Source: an uncultured Bartonella sp.
Lineage (GTDB): Bacteria > Pseudomonadota > Alphaproteobacteria > Rhizobiales > Rhizobiaceae
Reading direction: 5' to 3'
Length of the DNA: 64,000 nt
Assembly (NCBI RefSeq): GCF_946479275.1
Contig: NZ_CAMLFE010000001.1
Coordinates: forward strand, 372,001 to 436,000
In this document: positions 26,101-33,482 of the stretch, in pieces
Layout of the letters: each line of letters begins with the position of its first letter
Numbering within the stretch: position 1 is the stretch's first letter
Translations under genes and position numbers: made by a program
Notes under the pieces: generated by a model
Told to the model about the DNA's origin: nothing
What the model saw: only the letters and a program-made list of their open reading frames with translations
Database searches by the model: none

Positions 26101-28171
26101 CGACGGTATCCTTTCCAAACTCAATAGCGAGACCGATAAAGTCCATGAAAAGATTATGGGCGTGGGTCAGGAAGTTGTAACGTCATTTGCAGATGTTGCA
26201 GTGAAAGCAGAAGGCGTACTGTCAGCTTCCGGACAACGCGCTGTTGCCAACTTGACTATACAATCGGAAAATATTGGCAAGGCGTTGACCACAGCCGGCG
26301 ATAATATTCTCTCTTCGCTTGATAACAAGGTCAACGAAGCTGCAACCCGCTTCAATGAAGCTGGTCAGACGCTTACTACGTCCTTTGATAGCGAAATCTC
26401 GAGAGTCGAAGGCGTAATCAACCAACAGGCAGAGCGCTTCAATTCCGTTATTGAAACATCGGCTCAGGCAATCGAACAATCCTTAGCTGACCGTTCGAAT
26501 CTGCTCAACGAAACAATGCAGCAATTGCAGGATAACGTCGGTAACCATCTAAACAGCATTGGTGAAAACGTTAATAACGTTGTAGGCAACGTGTCAAACC
26601 AGATAGCGAGCGACGTTCAACAACTTACAAGTGTTACCGAAAATCTTGGTCAAGCAGCGCAACAAGCCACTCAATCACTTGGCAGCCTTGCCTCCCAGTT
26701 CAATGACCAGTTGAATGCCGCAACGCAAGACGCCGGACAACGTATGCAGGAACAAAATGATGCATTGTTGAATGCATTGGCACAACGTACTTCGGAAACC
26801 TTGCAAGCTGTTTCCGGTGTCAAGGATGATTTTGTCGGCAATGTAACCGGATTGCTTGGTCAAATGGAACAATCGGTGCAAAATATTAATGCCAATGCCA
26901 ACACGTTGATCACATCAATCCAGAATATTGATGGCCAATTCAGTGAAACGGCTAACGCGTTTTATCAAAACAGCAATCAGATTGCTGAAAATCTGAATAA
27001 TTCCAATCAGATGCTGAACAGCAATTTTGAATTATTGCAGGGGCTATCCGGCAATACTTTGGAACAGATCAATCAGATGTCCCAAAGCCTTAATCAGCAT
27101 GCCAACATCCTTACTCAGGCTGTCCAGATGCTCGAACAATCACAAAATTCGTTCAGTGGCACAGTTGAAGAAAAACAGAATGCACTGGCCCAATTGAGCA
27201 ATGCATTGATGGCAAAATCGGAAGAAATCAATCAGGTTATTGCTCATTATGAACAAGCCATTGGATCTGCCTTGAAGGAAACAGACGAAAGTGCTCGTGA
27301 TTCTGCTTTCCGTCTCCAGCAGAGCCTGAATGAAATGGTAGATGTCGCCTCTTCCAAATTCTCCAATGCAACAGATGAAATTCGACGTGCAACGCAGTCT
27401 ATAAAAGCCGAACTTGAAAAGACAAGCCAGAGTCTCAATTCGACTATCCGTCAGCTGCCGATGCAGACAAAAGAATCTGCCGACCAAATGCGCCACGCGG
27501 TTTCCGATCAGATAAAGGCTTTGCAAGAACTGTCGGTTTTGATGCAACAGAGTGCCCAAACCAACAATTTTTCGCGCCCGTTGTCATCGTCGACACAGAA
27601 TATGAGTGTAAATCCCCCGTTGTCAGCTTCTCAATCTTATGCAGAACGACCACGCACGGCACCCGCCTATAAGCCGGAATTTACCGTAAAACCTGTAGCG
27701 ACGGCAAAAGCAGCCACACCTGCGTCGAGAGACGGATGGGTATCAAACCTTCTGGCACGCGCCTCCCGCGGTGACGAACCGGATGTTTCAACGCTTACGA
27801 AAGTAGAGCAGCCTCGCCCAGCAAATCACGTCATCGATTCGTTGAATTCGTTGTCGGTCGATATTGTCCGTGCAATTGATCATAATGCAGCCGTTCAGCT
27901 CTGGGATCATTATCGCCGCGGTCAACGGAATATTTATACTCAACGCCTTTACACAATCAGTGGCCAAAAAACGTTCGAAAAAATCCGGCAAAAATATCTT
28001 TCGGACAGTGAATTCCGCCGTTCGGTCAACCAATATATTGCCGATTTTGAAAAATTGCTGAGGGATATCTCTCGTGAAACCGGAGACCGCGAGACAATCC
28101 GCAGATATCTGACTTCGGATACAGGTAAAGTTTATACAATGCTTGCCCACGCAAGCGGCCGTATCCAGTAA
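23132..28171 (+). CDS. Growth Pole Ring (GPR)-like giant membrane-anchored coiled-coil protein
   Basis: 1679 residues. An acidic N-terminus (1-125) is followed by two adjacent hydrophobic segments (about 133-152 and 163-182), a very long helical rod (about 190-1475) built of apolipoprotein A-like repeats, a Pro/Ser-rich linker (about 1480-1545) and a conserved C-terminal domain (about 1565-1679, WDHYRRGQRNIYTQRLY). Residues 882-1123 hold eleven consecutive 22-residue repeats in perfect register. The Agrobacterium GPR protein has this layout (membrane segments, apolipoprotein-like rod, size above 2000) and forms a ring at the growing pole; homologues are often labelled kinesin-like. GPR function here is inferred from architecture. 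AAAGAGG precedes the ATG. Confidence 0.8.
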   Translation: MARRTKAEKIDVEVEEALEEALDFNFDNAATKESAAQSTNGLIDLDELAEQIAQATEELAAENAPAAKNKELKGPAVDESVAESLFGKKPVRESTGGTVHDTLVANQPRPANDDLNLINASGNYKNKPSRIYWSTTALSALWAAGGAYVANTLAPASLAAFAATPAGLAVAAGTAVPILMFWGFAQLSKRSTELKNIAAAVSDAASRLSRPQSSVEHAASLGKTIRQEVSAMNEGIERTLSRAVELEALIQGEVQNLDRAYSENESRIRNLISELSTEREAILGHADRVQSTIRGTQNELSKEFGAITSNISANVENVTKTLTKTLEQQGEELVQRLGKVGEGVSGDLAEKFRQTAEELQRQNSELYNNLEQSVNVATERLENNTVKISTSFNQGAEEAEQRAEELSQRMQAATERALSDFDEKMSKLGDHANTLSTHFDNATTAAIAAFEKRLADIDKSLDERGNTVIDAFIKRAQELQENTEKLGGILDARATQINETLKERTIEIANTFTAGRNTLLSTVDDGKKLLADQVNGLDISLNDMLKDRAEDFKSQIAEGRELITSILDGENDKLTATVKGQIDVLSQHVSNIEQVLVKNVETLDQRSQSYVEGIEKRTGSLQAAIEKSFETANELMDTQTKNIETRADALRDSLTVNSSALNEVLADQARVLEERIDYIKEVIEKGDATFSETIGNQVAIVKDAVTSNSESLKSTFTTHLDTLRNHTELLEKALTASNNSLLASVDERIGSMNESLTTSSNTITEQAKELENSLTNTLGEVTRSLEVQSNLLGQRSNELKNIVTENNEGIKRSFSEQTAILDERTQTMQKALEVGVHNVKSALEDSAVSIAGDLRTNIAAASEIFSGEAKKAAELISQSSGNLVTNLSAETDKATSLLNEANDKLISGLNSATEKASEIISTAGNGLTTSLANEVSKTQSVLESSNEELKVSLNDVADKASALLSQSGNRVLSSFNDESTRLQSTLSDISDGILSKLNSETDKVHEKIMGVGQEVVTSFADVAVKAEGVLSASGQRAVANLTIQSENIGKALTTAGDNILSSLDNKVNEAATRFNEAGQTLTTSFDSEISRVEGVINQQAERFNSVIETSAQAIEQSLADRSNLLNETMQQLQDNVGNHLNSIGENVNNVVGNVSNQIASDVQQLTSVTENLGQAAQQATQSLGSLASQFNDQLNAATQDAGQRMQEQNDALLNALAQRTSETLQAVSGVKDDFVGNVTGLLGQMEQSVQNINANANTLITSIQNIDGQFSETANAFYQNSNQIAENLNNSNQMLNSNFELLQGLSGNTLEQINQMSQSLNQHANILTQAVQMLEQSQNSFSGTVEEKQNALAQLSNALMAKSEEINQVIAHYEQAIGSALKETDESARDSAFRLQQSLNEMVDVASSKFSNATDEIRRATQSIKAELEKTSQSLNSTIRQLPMQTKESADQMRHAVSDQIKALQELSVLMQQSAQTNNFSRPLSSSTQNMSVNPPLSASQSYAERPRTAPAYKPEFTVKPVATAKAATPASRDGWVSNLLARASRGDEPDVSTLTKVEQPRPANHVIDSLNSLSVDIVRAIDHNAAVQLWDHYRRGQRNIYTQRLYTISGQKTFEKIRQKYLSDSEFRRSVNQYIADFEKLLRDISRETGDRETIRRYLTSDTGKVYTMLAHASGRIQ
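25775..26500 (+). repeat. Eleven in-register 22-residue (66-bp) coding repeats in the gpr-like gene
   Basis: Units begin NLVTNL, KLISGL, GLTTSL, ELKVSL, RVLSSF, GILSKL, EVVTSF, RAVANL, NILSSL, TLTTSF and RFNSVI at residues 882, 904, 926, 948, 970, 992, 1014, 1036, 1058, 1080 and 1102, exactly 22 apart. The protein pattern repeats while the DNA has diverged. A 29-residue offset precedes the first unit. Confidence 0.9.
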
Positions 28172-28178
28172 TTTAAAA

Positions 28179-28203
28179 AAAGGGAGCTTGGTGCTCCCTT
28201 TTC
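28179..28203 (+). terminator. Rho-independent terminator of the gpr-like gene
   Basis: AAAGGGAGC (28179-28187), loop TTGGT, GCTCCCTTT (28193-28201), then TTCC. It starts eight bases after the stop codon. Confidence 0.9.
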
Positions 28204-28813
28204 CTTGTCTTGAAACACTTTTTCAAAATACGTTTTCATCGCTATTCGGAAAACCTGAAATAGACGTGTTCCGTCATTTAGCCGCGATGTCCAACTCTTC
28301 GCTGCTCTCGAAAATCTTCAAGCTTATTTTTTCTTTCTGTTTGGCTCACTATGTCACTGTTCACCCGTGCTTCATCCAGACATTGTTTGCTTTTTTGCAA
28401 GCATATGAAAGCACCTGAATGTTGTGGTGCTGCGCTTTTAAAGGGATATTCCAGTGATATCTGACGTTCAGATCAAACCGCTATGAGGAAGAATATTTGT
28501 CTTGGCAAGAAACAATTCATTGTTTCGAAGTCAGTGCCTTTACAAGCTAATCCACGTTGTTGGTGTCCCAGAGCATATTTTGCAAAAAAGAGCCGCTGCG
28601 AATCCCGTCATACGGATTGAAAAGCCCAAAATTTTGTCCGCATCGCCATTATCGTATTCACATTATTCACTTGAAAGAGCTGGAGCTGTTTCAGCCCGTT
28701 GCAGCAGAATATTTTCAAGCTGGTTGTTCAAAATGATACCACGCGAACAACGCTGTTTTTCAGGCTAAAAGCCCGAGAGTTCACGATTTGCAAAACCAGA
28801 CAAGAATTGCAAT
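28204..28813. other. 610-base gene-free region
   Basis: No open frame on either strand has both a ribosome binding site and recognisable protein. The region is downstream of both flanking genes (convergent). The small dyad AAACAAT-TC-ATTGTTT occurs near 28510-28525. I could not identify a gene remnant or RNA. Confidence 0.4.
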
Positions 28814-29425
28814 TTAGATAGATGAAACTGTCCAGTTGACAATATCATTGGTTATTTTTTTGAAGGCATTATCCAATGCCGCCGCATAATGGTTGTTATC
28901 CGTGCCGGAAACAGGCGCCTCTGCCATAAAGACTTTGGATGCTGTTATGTTACCGTTCCGGTCGTCCATAATTTTAACGGCTATCTCAAGTGACGCTACG
29001 TTATGTCCATTGACGATAGCTACATCAAACGATCTGATGTCGGTTAAAATTCGATAATTAATTGCCAGTCCATCACCAGGCCGGCCAACGCCACCAAAAT
29101 GATTGCTGTTATCAAAAGCCTGTACAAGGCGTGCCTGCACAAGATCAGGGAGACGATCACTCCACTGGGCCCTTTTAAGATAGGCGATGGATCCGCCCTG
29201 CTTGATTACAATGTCTTGTCCGTCAAGTGCCTTCACCGCATCAGGTTGTTCTACCAGAATTTGAATCTTTTGATGTTTTGGTGCTCCTGCTGCAGTAACA
29301 TTTGTAATGGAAAGATCATAAGTGTCGCGTGCCGGAGCTCCACAGGCTGATAAAAGAGTGGAGGCAAAAAGAAGCCCGAAAGATACAGCTAAAATTCTGC
29401 TTGCTTTGTTCTTTTCGGCTATCAT
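28814..29425 (-). CDS. ABC-type transport auxiliary lipoprotein (Mla/PqiC-like component)
   Basis: 203 residues with a lipoprotein signal (ILAVSFGLLFASTLLSAC, Cys28). The body resembles the ABC_trans_aux/PqiC family (IQILVEQPDAVKALDGQDIVI, the AQWSDRLPDLVQARLVQAF signature). Such lipoproteins sit on the outer membrane face and partner with MCE proteins. It overlaps the MCE gene by four bases and ends the mlaEFD-lipoprotein operon. The gene is in the position that a MlaC-like carrier would take in gammaproteobacteria. Confidence 0.88.
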   Translation of the reverse strand: MIAEKNKASRILAVSFGLLFASTLLSACGAPARDTYDLSITNVTAAGAPKHQKIQILVEQPDAVKALDGQDIVIKQGGSIAYLKRAQWSDRLPDLVQARLVQAFDNSNHFGGVGRPGDGLAINYRILTDIRSFDVAIVNGHNVASLEIAVKIMDDRNGNITASKVFMAEAPVSGTDNNHYAAALDNAFKKITNDIVNWTVSSI

Positions 29426-30387
29426 CGACGAGTTCTCCCATCATATTGCGGTACAGTCCCTGACCCGCCAAAAATCAGTCGTTGAGGGTCACGTTCCAGA
29501 TCTGAAATTGCTCTCTCGATACGATCGACCGAGCGGCGGCTATCGCTTACAAGCGCCTCGACATTCCTCAAGCCTTGTCCGGAAAATTTTTCAAGGTTAT
29601 TGGCAATCGGCCCGATATGCTCATTTATCGTATCAGCAGCCTTCTGGATAGATGCCAATGTCTGTTGCGCCTGCACGATAACACTGTTCCGGTTATCAGG
29701 AGAAAGCATGTTGTCGAGCTTGGCCATAATAGAATCGGCTTTTTCGGATGCTGTATTGAGACGTGACATCATCTGTCGCGTATCATCCAGAATTTTTTGA
29801 ATATTATCGGTATTATTGTTCAAAGTATTCGAGAAATTCCGCGCGTTTTTAATAGTTTCGGTGAGCGGTTGACGGGAATCTTTCATGAATTGTTCCATCT
29901 CGCCCAAGGTCGAATTGGCACGCGCAAAAATATCCTGCGCAGTCGCAAGCAAGTTATTGAATGTTGACGGATCAGCATCAATACGAGCGACCGTATCTTC
30001 TTTCTTTGCTTCTTCGAGAAGGTTCGGCTCTTTAAGGCTGCCACCTTTCAGTTCAATAAAAGCAAGGCCGGTTAGCCCCTGAAAACCTAGTGTTGCGACT
30101 GTTGAACGGGTTATCGGTGTTGTGCCGTTAATTTCCGTTTTGGCAATAACCATGTTGGGGTTTGTGTCATCAAGAACTAACCGCCGCACTGTTCCAACGC
30201 GAATGCCGTTAAAAAATACCTGACTGCTTTCACCAAGTCCGGTAACAGAACCTGGAATACGCACATCCAGCGGCTCAAGCTGATGCGAATCTCCCATTCT
30301 GGCAATGAAATAGACGATCATAAAAGCGGCGATAAGTGTCACCACAGTAAAGATACCGACTGTCACATAATCTGCTCTGGTTTCCAT
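29422..30387 (-). CDS. mlaD: MCE-domain lipid transport protein, MlaD type
   Basis: Periplasmic, inner-membrane anchored MCE subunit that forms a hexameric lipid channel on the MlaFE transporter. A single transmembrane helix at about 9-29 (VGIFTVVTLIAAFMIVYFIA) is followed by the MCE domain at about 38-118 (GLGESSQVFFNGIRVGTV, GFQGLTGLAFIEL) and a helical C-terminal region of about 170 residues with heptad character. At 321 residues it is longer than E. coli MlaD (183), normal for alphaproteobacterial forms. It is one base downstream of mlaF. Confidence 0.93.
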   Translation of the reverse strand: METRADYVTVGIFTVVTLIAAFMIVYFIARMGDSHQLEPLDVRIPGSVTGLGESSQVFFNGIRVGTVRRLVLDDTNPNMVIAKTEINGTTPITRSTVATLGFQGLTGLAFIELKGGSLKEPNLLEEAKKEDTVARIDADPSTFNNLLATAQDIFARANSTLGEMEQFMKDSRQPLTETIKNARNFSNTLNNNTDNIQKILDDTRQMMSRLNTASEKADSIMAKLDNMLSPDNRNSVIVQAQQTLASIQKAADTINEHIGPIANNLEKFSGQGLRNVEALVSDSRRSVDRIERAISDLERDPQRLIFGGSGTVPQYDGRTRR

Positions 30388-30388
30388 C

Positions 30389-31228
30389 TTACTCTGCCGT
30401 CTCTTTTGTTAACGTTTTTGGATGACGATTACGCGGAACAATTTGTCTCGCGCGTTTGCCGCGAAAATACGATTGAACCCATGGATCGTCAAACTTCAAC
30501 ATTTCCTCGATCGTTCCCTCTACCATAACTTTCTTATGACCGAGGACTGCTATCCTATCACAAACAGCATAAAGGCTATCAAGGTCGTGTGTTACCATAT
30601 ATACGGTTAAACCCATTGTGTCGCGTAAATCTTCAATCAAAAGATCAAAATCGGCTGCACCAATCGGATCAAGACCGGACGTCGGTTCATCAAGAAAGAC
30701 AATATGCGGGTCAAGAGCCAATGCGCGTGCAAGAGCAGCGCGTTTAATCATGCCGCCCGAAAGTTCCGAGGGGTATTTTTCTGCCGTATCGGCTTCAAGG
30801 CCGACCAACGAGATTTTTAAACGTGCCAGTTCGTCCATCAATTTCGGCGACAAATCAAGGTATTCGCGCATTGGAACCTGAATATTTTCCAATACATTTA
30901 ATGCAGAGAACAACGCACCGTGCTGGAATAACACTCCCATTCGCATGTCAATTTCGACCTTTTCCTGGTCGGATATTTCATCAATATCCTGCCCCAGAAT
31001 TTTTATATGGCCGGACATTTTTTTATTAAGTCCCAAGATTGTACGCATCAAAACGGATTTGCCTGCACCTGACGGCCCGATGAAACCTAAGATTTCACCA
31101 CGGTGAATATCAAGATTTAGTCCATCAAGAACTTTTTTGCTGCCAAACTGCACAGTAACATCCCGAACCGAGATGATTTCGTTTGTTGTAAGATCCAGTG
31201 TCGAGTGGTTTTGTTTGGCTCTTCTCAC
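30389..31228 (-). CDS. mlaF: Mla-type ABC transporter ATP-binding protein
   Basis: Cytoplasmic ATPase of the phospholipid transporter. Walker A GPSGAGKS at 51-58, the ABC signature LSGGM near 156, Walker B IVFLDEPTSGLD near 175 and the switch His in THD near 211. Length 279. The N-terminal 18 residues are an extension before the usual start of the fold. It is 12 bases downstream of mlaE and one base before mlaD in a tight operon. Confidence 0.94.
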   Translation of the reverse strand: MRRAKQNHSTLDLTTNEIISVRDVTVQFGSKKVLDGLNLDIHRGEILGFIGPSGAGKSVLMRTILGLNKKMSGHIKILGQDIDEISDQEKVEIDMRMGVLFQHGALFSALNVLENIQVPMREYLDLSPKLMDELARLKISLVGLEADTAEKYPSELSGGMIKRAALARALALDPHIVFLDEPTSGLDPIGAADFDLLIEDLRDTMGLTVYMVTHDLDSLYAVCDRIAVLGHKKVMVEGTIEEMLKFDDPWVQSYFRGKRARQIVPRNRHPKTLTKETAE

Positions 31229-31240
31229 CTTAAAAACCTC

Positions 31241-32410
31241 TTAAAAATTGATTGAAGCATAAAAGATGGCAAAAAAGCCATCAATAACAATGACAACGAA
31301 GATCGATTTCACCACGGAACTCGTCACACGCTGACCCAGCGACTCGGCACTTCCACCAACCTTCATACCTTCAACTGATGCAATAATACCAATAATCAGC
31401 GCCATGAACGGCGCTTTAATAAGGCCCGCAAAATAAGTGGTTGTATAAACCGCGTCGTTCAAGCGCGTTATAAAAGCTTCATAAGAAATATTGGAATAAA
31501 GGTTGGCAACAACTCCCGCTCCAACCAATGCAGCAAGATCGGAAATTACTGTTAACAAGGGCAAAATAATCGCCAAAGCAACAAGACGCGGAAAAATCAG
31601 AACACCTATAGGGTTTAGACCCATAACTTTCAATGCATCGGTTTCTTCACGCATTTTCATTGAACCGATTTCCGCCGTTATAGCACTTCCCGAGCGACCG
31701 GCGATCATAATTGCGGTTAAAAGCACACCGAGTTCACGGAAAACCAAAATGCCAACCAGATCAACAACAAAGATTTCTGCACCGAAAAGGCGTAACTGGA
31801 ATGCCCCTTGTTGAGCAATAATGGCACCGACAATAAAAGACATTAAAACAATGATCGGAACCGCACCAACGCCCATTCTGTCAATCTGCGTCACAACTGC
31901 TGGCAAGCTTACTCCGGAACCGCGCCCTTTTTTCATCTGTGAGCCACGAATCGTTGCACCCAGAATATCCATTGCAAGCAAAAAATCGTGGTAGCTGTTG
32001 ATTACCCGTTCGCCCAAAGTAGAAAAAAAGCGGATATATGCAGGTAGCTTCGGTTCGTTAATTGTATCATCTTTGTTAGAAAAACTTTTTCCGACGGTGA
32101 TCAGAAGTGAATGCCAGGATTCTTTTGTTCCTGTCAGTTCAACGTCAATATTGCGCTCTTTCAATTTGACATAAAGTCGCTCTAACACCCAAGCGCCAGC
32201 AGTATCAAGAGAATCAAGACTCGAAGCGTCGAGAACTGCCTTGTTGCATTGGACTCCTTCGAGTTCACGTAAATCATCGTCGATTAAATAGACGGTATGA
32301 GTGTTCCACACGCCGCAACACAGAACCGACAAAATGCCATCGTGAATATCGTGTTTCACAATAGCCGGTTTTTTCTGTACTTTTTCCTTCGACTTTATGC
32401 GATCACTCAT
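31241..32410 (-). CDS. mlaE: Mla-type ABC transporter permease with N-terminal STAS-like domain
   Basis: 389 residues. Residues about 15-120 form a STAS-like domain (VLDASSLDSLDTAGAWVLERL), which E. coli carries as the separate protein MlaB; the remaining 260 residues are the MlaE permease with five to six membrane helices and the family stretch GRSGSAITAEIGSMKMREETDAL in two parts. The fused STAS-permease is the common alphaproteobacterial form. It heads the operon, and a perfect CtrA-type box lies about 70 bases upstream. Confidence 0.93.
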   Translation of the reverse strand: MSDRIKSKEKVQKKPAIVKHDIHDGILSVLCCGVWNTHTVYLIDDDLRELEGVQCNKAVLDASSLDSLDTAGAWVLERLYVKLKERNIDVELTGTKESWHSLLITVGKSFSNKDDTINEPKLPAYIRFFSTLGERVINSYHDFLLAMDILGATIRGSQMKKGRGSGVSLPAVVTQIDRMGVGAVPIIVLMSFIVGAIIAQQGAFQLRLFGAEIFVVDLVGILVFRELGVLLTAIMIAGRSGSAITAEIGSMKMREETDALKVMGLNPIGVLIFPRLVALAIILPLLTVISDLAALVGAGVVANLYSNISYEAFITRLNDAVYTTTYFAGLIKAPFMALIIGIIASVEGMKVGGSAESLGQRVTSSVVKSIFVVIVIDGFFAIFYASINF

Positions 32411-32478
32411 CCAACCCGTCCGTCACCCGTTGAAACGTCGATTCATTTCAATACAATCATAAATATCATTCAGAAAGA

Positions 32479-32494
32479 TTAATGTGTCATTAAC
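32479..32494. promoter_or_regulatory. CtrA-type binding box between mla operon and SDR gene
   Basis: TTAATGTGTCATTAAC matches TTAA-N7-TTAAC completely. It lies 69 bases upstream of mlaE (minus strand) and 193 upstream of the plus-strand SDR. Binding by CtrA is an inference from the consensus. Confidence 0.5.
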
Positions 32495-32686
32495 CATAAA
32501 ATATTTGCCTATAACACATTCGTGTAAGATGCATCTTCCTGTGAATCATGACACAAACATCCGGTTGGAGTATAGTCGAAATATGACGAAAGAACGTGCG
32601 GGTGGTTAAAGCGAAAAATGGAACAAATATAAAAATTTGTTTTTGTTGTTTTAATTTTCCCGTTTTAATTTATATGAAAGTTTCAC

Positions 32687-33466
32687 ATGGATCTTGGTTT
32701 GAATAAACGTAAAGCAATAATATGTGCTTCAAGCAAAGGTCTTGGAAAAGCCTGCGCAATAGCCTTGGCCCGCGAAGGATGTGATGTTGTCATTAATGGT
32801 CGACACGCTGATGAACTTCATAAAACGGCATCGGAAATCGAAACACTTACAAGTGCAAAAGTAATTGAAGTTACCGGCGATATTTCAACGCCGGATGGAC
32901 AGCAACGGATTCTGGAGAAATGCCCTGATCCGGATATCCTTGTTACCAACAATCATGGGCCTCAATTTCGTGATTTCCGCGAGCTTGATCGCAAAGCAAT
33001 TATCGATGCTGTTACGCAGAATATGGTAACGCCGATTGAACTGATAAAAGCTGTAATCGACAAGATGGTTGATAAAAAATTCGGACGTATTGTCAATATC
33101 ACGTCGACTTCTGTCTATGTTCCTATTTCCGGCCTTGATCTTTCTTCTGGAGCGCGTGCCGGTTTAACATCATTTCTTGCCGGAATTGCGCGAACAGTCG
33201 TTGCTAATAATGTTACAATTAATAATCTGCTGCCTGGACCTTTTCTGACCGACCGGCTGAAACAAAGTTTTGAAGCTGCTTCAATACATAATGGTACTTC
33301 AATAGACGATATTATGAAAGAGAGACAAAATCGGAATCCCGCAAAACGATTTGGCAATCCCGATGAATTCGGGCAGGCTTGTGCTTTTTTATGCTCTGAA
33401 AAATCCGGCTTTATTACCGGACAAAATTTAATCATTGATGGCGGTGCTTATTTAAGCGCTTTTTAA
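32687..33466 (+). CDS. SDR-family oxidoreductase of the BKR-like type lacking the YxxxK pair
   Basis: 259 residues with an SDR Rossmann fold: ASSKGLG at about 14-20 and DILVTNNHGP near 90. At the catalytic site, where FabG-type enzymes have Ser...YxxxK, the sequence reads TSTSVYVP then LSSGARAGL, so Tyr and Lys are replaced by Ser and Arg. This agrees with a known FabG-like subgroup (BKR_like SDRs) that lacks the canonical residues. The activity is therefore uncertain. The C-terminus GQNLIIDGG is normal. It is 16 bases upstream of maeB and probably co-transcribed. Confidence 0.85.
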   Translation: MDLGLNKRKAIICASSKGLGKACAIALAREGCDVVINGRHADELHKTASEIETLTSAKVIEVTGDISTPDGQQRILEKCPDPDILVTNNHGPQFRDFRELDRKAIIDAVTQNMVTPIELIKAVIDKMVDKKFGRIVNITSTSVYVPISGLDLSSGARAGLTSFLAGIARTVVANNVTINNLLPGPFLTDRLKQSFEAASIHNGTSIDDIMKERQNRNPAKRFGNPDEFGQACAFLCSEKSGFITGQNLIIDGGAYLSAF

Positions 33467-33482
33467 AATTTGGATTAGCAAA

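Noticed and set aside
28143-28768. Two plus-strand frames (91 and 88 codons) after the GPR-like gene
   Set aside because: The first begins inside the gpr 3' end and runs through its terminator; the second lacks a binding site and protein character.
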